Positions 60,132 through 64,000 of a stretch of 64,000 nt of DNA are shown in pieces (positions within the stretch are counted from its first letter, which is position 1; each line of letters begins with the position of its first letter). A model generated the notes under the pieces. That model had not been told where the DNA came from. It saw nothing but the letters and a program-made list of their open reading frames with translations, and searched no databases. Both the position numbers and the translations under genes were made by a program. The stretch is from PZPK01 sp965230795 (lineage in GTDB: Bacteria > Pseudomonadota > Gammaproteobacteria > Pseudomonadales > Oleiphilaceae), in contig OZ246020.1 in the NCBI GenBank assembly GCA_965230795.1, positions 1,116,001 to 1,180,000 of the forward strand, in the 5' to 3' direction.

Positions 60132-61445
60132 ATGTCTGTTACTGATCAGAAAACCCTGATGAAATATCTTTCCTCTTATGCGGAACCGGAAGCGCGCGCA
60201 GCGCTTCCGGAGTTACCGTACTTCAGACATGTGCTGGTCGTGCCAGTGTTTGATGAAAGCCTGTCCGCCATTGAGAAGGTGCTGGCGGCTGGTTGTGACC
60301 GCTCGAGTTTGACTGTCCTGGTTTTCAATGTACCGGAAAGTGCTGCGCCGGCCGCCCGCGCACGTACGCAAGAAAGCCTGAATGAATTGCTTGCCAGGTA
60401 TGCGTTTACCGAGTGTGGAGACGGTGTCTTTGTTGTCAGTTTTCAAGACGGGCAAAGTTTGCTGGTACTGGATCGGGTCAGTGATGGCAAGAGCCTGCCG
60501 GCCAAGCAGGGAGTTGGCCTGGCCCGCAAGCTGGGTCTGGATATCGCCCTTGCTTTAAGTTGGCGACAGCAGCTGTCGGGAAAACCTATGCCTGCCTGGT
60601 TGCATTGCAGTGATGCCGATGTCGTATTTCCTCTGAACTATTTTGACATTGCTGAGCCTAAAGTCGGGCAGGTGGCGAGCGTTTACGACTTTGAGCATGT
60701 GGCGGAACCCGGCTGGGAAGTAACGACGAAACTCTACGACTTTCGTTTGCGCTACTATGTCGCTGCGCTGGCATGGGCAGGGTCGACTTATGCGTTTCAT
60801 ACGATCGGATCGACCCTTGCGGTGACTCCACAGGCTTACGCGATTGTCCGGGGTATGCCCCGGCGCTCGGGCGGCGAGGATTTTTATTTTCTGAACAAGC
60901 TGGCCAAGATCGGGACTGTCCGAAGTCTGGAGGCTCCCCGTCTGCAGATTGCCGGACGACCCAGTGACCGGGTGCCATTCGGTACCGGACCAGCGCTGAG
61001 CAAGATCGCCGACCTGGACGATCCGATCCGCGATTATCGCCTGTACCACCCCCGCTGTTTTGCACTGTTGAGCGTGCTGCTTGCGAAAGTGAAGACACTG
61101 TCGCAGGCGCTGATGAGCAAGCGTATTTCGAGTGATATCAATGTCGGCACGCACCTGACGGAACGATGCCGGGAGGCGCTGGACGATAGCCAGTTTGCAG
61201 CCCTGCAGAGTGCGCTGGCGAGTTTGGGTATTGAGCGTTTCTGGAAGCATTTGCAGGGTCAGTCAGGTCAGAATCTGGAAACAGCGTTTAATGCTTGGTT
61301 TGATGCCTTTATCACGCTAAAGTTCGTGCACCATTTACGTGATCAGGTCTATCCAAACCTGGCGCTGAGTGAGTTGAGCAAGGAGGCCCTCTGGTTGCCG
61401 CCCGCGCTCAAGGATGAGTTAGAAGGACTATTGCAGACGAGGTGA
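60132..61445 (+). CDS. glycosyltransferase-like (GT-A fold) protein of unknown function
   Basis: I do not recognise this 437-residue protein by family, but it looks like a cytoplasmic GT-A-type glycosyltransferase. It has HVLVVPVFDESLSAIEKVLA near residue 33, an Asp-x-Asp pair in HCSDADVVFPLNYF near residue 158, and RRSGGEDFYFLNKLAK near residue 240, like the catalytic ED motif of GT2 enzymes. The last 150 residues are helical. It lies between a HIT gene and an alpha/beta hydrolase gene, overlapping the latter by four bases, downstream of galE. Confidence 0.65.
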   Translation: MSVTDQKTLMKYLSSYAEPEARAALPELPYFRHVLVVPVFDESLSAIEKVLAAGCDRSSLTVLVFNVPESAAPAARARTQESLNELLARYAFTECGDGVFVVSFQDGQSLLVLDRVSDGKSLPAKQGVGLARKLGLDIALALSWRQQLSGKPMPAWLHCSDADVVFPLNYFDIAEPKVGQVASVYDFEHVAEPGWEVTTKLYDFRLRYYVAALAWAGSTYAFHTIGSTLAVTPQAYAIVRGMPRRSGGEDFYFLNKLAKIGTVRSLEAPRLQIAGRPSDRVPFGTGPALSKIADLDDPIRDYRLYHPRCFALLSVLLAKVKTLSQALMSKRISSDINVGTHLTERCREALDDSQFAALQSALASLGIERFWKHLQGQSGQNLETAFNAWFDAFITLKFVHHLRDQVYPNLALSELSKEALWLPPALKDELEGLLQTR

Positions 61446-62374
61446 GATTGAAAGCGATTACATCCTTAAGGCCCTGGCAATATGAAGTGTCAGGTGGATT
61501 TGTTGTTCGGGGAGTGTACTCGGAACCTACCGGCAAGCCGGTGTTGCATTTTATCCATGGCAATGGATTTTGCGGATTAACCTACGAAAAGATGTTGGCC
61601 GAATTGCAGGACGAGGTCGACATATTTATCAGCGATGCTCAAGGACACGGTGACAGTGATGAAGGCGGTGAATATGCTGGCTGGGATCGCAGCGCCCGTT
61701 ACTTTGCCGAGGTTTGGTCACACTTCTCCCATCTCTGGAATGACGTGCCGCGCATCGCCTGCGGTCATAGCTACGGCGCGGTCATGTCGACTCTGATCAT
61801 GTCGAAACAGCCTGAACTGTTTGATGCCGGGCTATTGCTTGATCCTACCTATGCGCCGCCCAAACTGGCCCGCACCTTTTCGGTATTGGGTTCATTGGGT
61901 TTGATGCAGCGAACCTCACTGGCGAGGCAGGCGCGGGTGCGTTCGGTGTCCTGGTCGGATGCTGATTCCCTTTGGGAATACTTTCACCAGCGCGGGGTAT
62001 TCAAGGGCTGGGATGATGAGTGTTTGCAATCCTATCTGGATCACGCCATGACGAGGGAGCCGGATGGCAGTTTCAGCCTGAAATGCCCGCCGCGGATCGA
62101 AGCGGATATTTTTGCTACCTATCCGCGCCAACTGTGGCGAGCCATTGCGACCATTCGTCAGCCCGTGACCATGTTTTATGGTGAAAAAACCTTTCCCTTT
62201 ATTTTGAATTCCCGCGACAAGATCCGTCGCAAGAACCCACGTTTTGATTTCTGCGAGATGCCCGGAGGTCACTGCTTTATGCAGGAAGACCCCATTGCTA
62301 CGGCTCATGAAATGAGCATGAAATTAAAACTGCTGCTTTCACGAGTACCGATGATCAGCAAGGATGCAGTGTAA
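61442..62374 (+). CDS. alpha/beta hydrolase
   Basis: The 310-residue protein has the alpha/beta-hydrolase landmarks: FIHGNGFCGLTYEKML, SDAQGHGDSDEGG, the nucleophile elbow ACGHSYGAVMS and a C-terminal catalytic His in MPGGHCFMQEDP. It lacks a signal peptide. The GTG start at 61442 overlaps the preceding stop (GTGA), giving translational coupling to the GT-like gene. Its 3' end overlaps the convergent metallophosphoesterase gene by 20 bases. The substrate is unknown. Confidence 0.82.
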   Translation: MRLKAITSLRPWQYEVSGGFVVRGVYSEPTGKPVLHFIHGNGFCGLTYEKMLAELQDEVDIFISDAQGHGDSDEGGEYAGWDRSARYFAEVWSHFSHLWNDVPRIACGHSYGAVMSTLIMSKQPELFDAGLLLDPTYAPPKLARTFSVLGSLGLMQRTSLARQARVRSVSWSDADSLWEYFHQRGVFKGWDDECLQSYLDHAMTREPDGSFSLKCPPRIEADIFATYPRQLWRAIATIRQPVTMFYGEKTFPFILNSRDKIRRKNPRFDFCEMPGGHCFMQEDPIATAHEMSMKLKLLLSRVPMISKDAV

Positions 62375-63401
62375 ACAGCGTGATTTCGCTGCGGGTGCCC
62401 AGGCGCAGGAAAGGCCCCCAGGTACCTGTTCCTTCCGATACATAGAGCGTGGCATGCTCGAAATGATAGAGACCGCGGGTGCGGTCGAAGACCCGACGCA
62501 CCAGCAGGTTGAAGGGCATGATCTGACCACCGTGGGTGTGACCCGATAGCATCAAATCGACACCATGTTCGGCGCAGGCTTCCAGTCCCACGGGGCGGTG
62601 ATACAGCAGGATGGTGTAGCGAGATGGATCGACAGGGAGGGTTGGTAAGACCTTGGCAACCTGCAGGGCATCTTCCTGATCATCGATACCAAGAAGCGTC
62701 AGTTCTTCGTACTGCATGGCCTGATTGCGCAGGACATTCAGTCCCAGATTATTCAGCCTCTGCATAATGGCATCAAAATCCTCATAGCGCTCATGATTGC
62801 CGGTGCAGTAATAGACCGGGCATTGCAGCTCTTTAAGAGATCGCAGCTTGTCTTCGGTAATACCAGGCTGATCGATAAAGTCGCCGGTAATGCAGAGGAA
62901 ATCGGGCTGAAGTCGATTGATGCGATGCACCAGTTGCTCGAGAAAACGGATAGAACGGGAGCCGATATGCACATCGGAGATTTGAACGAAGCGATAGCGC
63001 TGGTTCACCTTACTGGAATCAAGTCGAACTTCCCGGACGAGGGGCGAGAACGCATGGCGCACACCCAGCAAGAGTACGAGTGTCATAATGCTCAGCACGG
63101 CGTGGCCGGCATTGAGGGGACTGAGCACGTCTATGAAGACCGCGATCTCAAAAACAAGAAGAACGATCAGGGTCAGAAAAGCGGCGCCCAGTATAAAGTC
63201 GGCGGTGTTACGCAGGAAAAATACCCAGAGACCATCGCGTCGATAGAGCACGCGACGGGCAATGATCTGGGATAAGGTAACCGGGATCAGCACCGTCAGG
63301 GTTGTCGCCAGAGACCATTCCAACCAATCGGCCAGCCGCAGCACCGGGTAAATAAACAGCGGAATGTGCAGCAGCAGGGCGATGGTGATAAAGCGACTCA
63401 T
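62355..63401 (-). CDS. membrane-anchored metallophosphoesterase
   Basis: The 348-residue protein has four N-terminal hydrophobic segments (about 3-125). A calcineurin-like phosphoesterase domain follows with the full metal-binding set: ISDVHIGS, ITGDFIDQ, CTGNHE and MLSGHTHGGQ. This layout matches YkuE/YaeI-like enzymes thought to act on lipid phosphates or cell-envelope phosphodiesters. It ends within the convergent hydrolase gene and follows a flavin oxidoreductase gene on the same strand. Confidence 0.85.
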   Translation of the reverse strand: MSRFITIALLLHIPLFIYPVLRLADWLEWSLATTLTVLIPVTLSQIIARRVLYRRDGLWVFFLRNTADFILGAAFLTLIVLLVFEIAVFIDVLSPLNAGHAVLSIMTLVLLLGVRHAFSPLVREVRLDSSKVNQRYRFVQISDVHIGSRSIRFLEQLVHRINRLQPDFLCITGDFIDQPGITEDKLRSLKELQCPVYYCTGNHERYEDFDAIMQRLNNLGLNVLRNQAMQYEELTLLGIDDQEDALQVAKVLPTLPVDPSRYTILLYHRPVGLEACAEHGVDLMLSGHTHGGQIMPFNLLVRRVFDRTRGLYHFEHATLYVSEGTGTWGPFLRLGTRSEITLFTLHPC

Positions 63402-63423
63402 GGCGATGAAATGGCAGAATCGA

Positions 63424-64000
63424 TCAGGCGAACTTGCGACGCAGGTTCAGCTTGAAATCATTCTTCATATGACGACAGAACGAACGAAATACTTTTAGTC
63501 CCGGTTCAGGAGCCTTGCCTTCTCCCAGACGGATGATTTGCCAATAGTAAAAGCCCACCTGACCAAAACTGTTGATGGCCTTGATGACATTGGATGAGCT
63601 GTTGTTGCCGAAGAAGCCGCTACCCAAGACCAGGTTGTTCTCGTAGTCATCGAGCTGATCCAGCTCGCCGGCGATCAGTCGTTTGGAGCAATCCGGTTGC
63701 GTGCATAGCGGTCGAGCCAGTCCGACCACATCGACTTCACCATTCTCCAGGGCTCGCTCCATGACATCGCGACTGCGAAAACCACCGGTTACCATTATCG
63801 GGATTTTTGCGGCCGCCTTGATGCGTTCTGCATATTCAATAAAGTAAGCCTCGCGCTTGCGTGTGCTTTCGCGCACATCCTTCGGTTCGACACCAATCAG
63901 ACTGAGTTGCTCGTAGGTACCGCCGGAGATTTCCAGCAAGTCGACACTGTCCTCGCCGAGCCAGCCTGCGACCGTTACACAGTCATCCAGGCTGAAGCCG
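63424..64000 (-). CDS. Old Yellow Enzyme-type NADH:flavin oxidoreductase (C-terminal part)
   Basis: The frame stays open to the window edge, so the gene begins outside. The visible part, about 191 residues, is the C-terminal third of an FMN barrel of the Old Yellow Enzyme/2,4-dienoyl-CoA reductase group. It has DLLEISGGTYEQ, IPIMVTGGFRSRDVMERAL (FMN phosphate-binding loop) and VGLARPLCTQPD. It has no following FAD/NAD domain, so it is the single-domain type. A C-terminal stretch of about 90 residues ends in basic residues. The substrate is unknown. Confidence 0.85.
   Translation of the reverse strand, partial: GFSLDDCVTVAGWLGEDSVDLLEISGGTYEQLSLIGVEPKDVRESTRKREAYFIEYAERIKAAAKIPIMVTGGFRSRDVMERALENGEVDVVGLARPLCTQPDCSKRLIAGELDQLDDYENNLVLGSGFFGNNSSSNVIKAINSFGQVGFYYWQIIRLGEGKAPEPGLKVFRSFCRHMKNDFKLNLRRKFA

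Overview
The window looks like chromosomal DNA of a heterotrophic, probably marine, gammaproteobacterium. Base composition is moderate, housekeeping genes are of gammaproteobacterial type (xseA, guaB-guaA-tadA, galE, selO), and there are many envelope and oxidative-metabolism genes. I saw no phage, complete insertion sequence, CRISPR array, tRNA or rRNA. Species cannot be fixed from the sequence alone.

The most interesting block is about 4.8-16.8 kb. The minus strand carries crotonyl-CoA carboxylase/reductase (ccr), a MeaB-type GTPase, ethylmalonyl-CoA mutase (ecm) and methylsuccinyl-CoA dehydrogenase (mcd). Together these form the upper half of the ethylmalonyl-CoA (EMC) pathway, from crotonyl-CoA to mesaconyl-C1-CoA. 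About 2.7 kb further on, the plus strand carries mct, meh and a CitE-type lyase: mesaconyl-CoA C1-C4 transferase, mesaconyl-C4-CoA hydratase and probable citramalyl-CoA lyase. These are the last steps of the 3-hydroxypropionate bicycle. Joined at mesaconyl-C1-CoA, the two sets predict a route from two acetyl-CoA plus CO2 to pyruvate plus acetyl-CoA. That is net acetyl-CoA carboxylation to pyruvate without glyoxylate or propionyl-CoA. The usual EMC lower-half genes (mesaconyl-C1-CoA hydratase, beta-methylmalyl-CoA lyase) are not in the window.

Left of this block are a PaaI-type thioesterase, a membrane-anchored glutamate-synthase-domain flavoprotein and a TPR/O-GlcNAc-transferase-like protein. 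To the right (16.8-26.3 kb) are a beta-propeller protein, a VWA protein, a membrane DnaJ protein, two small secreted proteins of unknown role, a DUF1810 protein, selO, and a TetR regulator divergent from a MpaB/DUF2236-hydrolase operon with clear palindromic operators. From 26.4 to 32.2 kb lie a very large P-type ATPase and a CaCA-type cation exchanger, probably a calcium-handling pair. From 32.4 to 39 kb there is a small repeat-rich patch with a CopG/BrnA-like antitoxin and a GIY-YIG protein. It is followed by a two-cysteine ArsR (BigR/SqrR-like) regulator with a DUF2892 gene, divergent from an RND/LolA-like/outer-membrane three-gene envelope system.

Between xseA (39-40.4 kb) and guaB (54.9 kb), which are often neighbours in related bacteria, lies about 14 kb of mixed accessory genes: a transglutaminase-like protein, a secreted sphingomyelinase with two HutC-type palindromes, an orphan flagellin, an eight-copy heptamer repeat before a DUF4112 gene, a diguanylate cyclase, a redoxin-CcdA-like fusion, a processive GT2 glycosyltransferase, a cupin and a cytochrome P450. 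The right end returns to core genes: guaB, guaA, tadA, galE, a HIT protein, a GT-A-like protein, an alpha/beta hydrolase, a metallophosphoesterase and a flavin oxidoreductase cut by the window edge.
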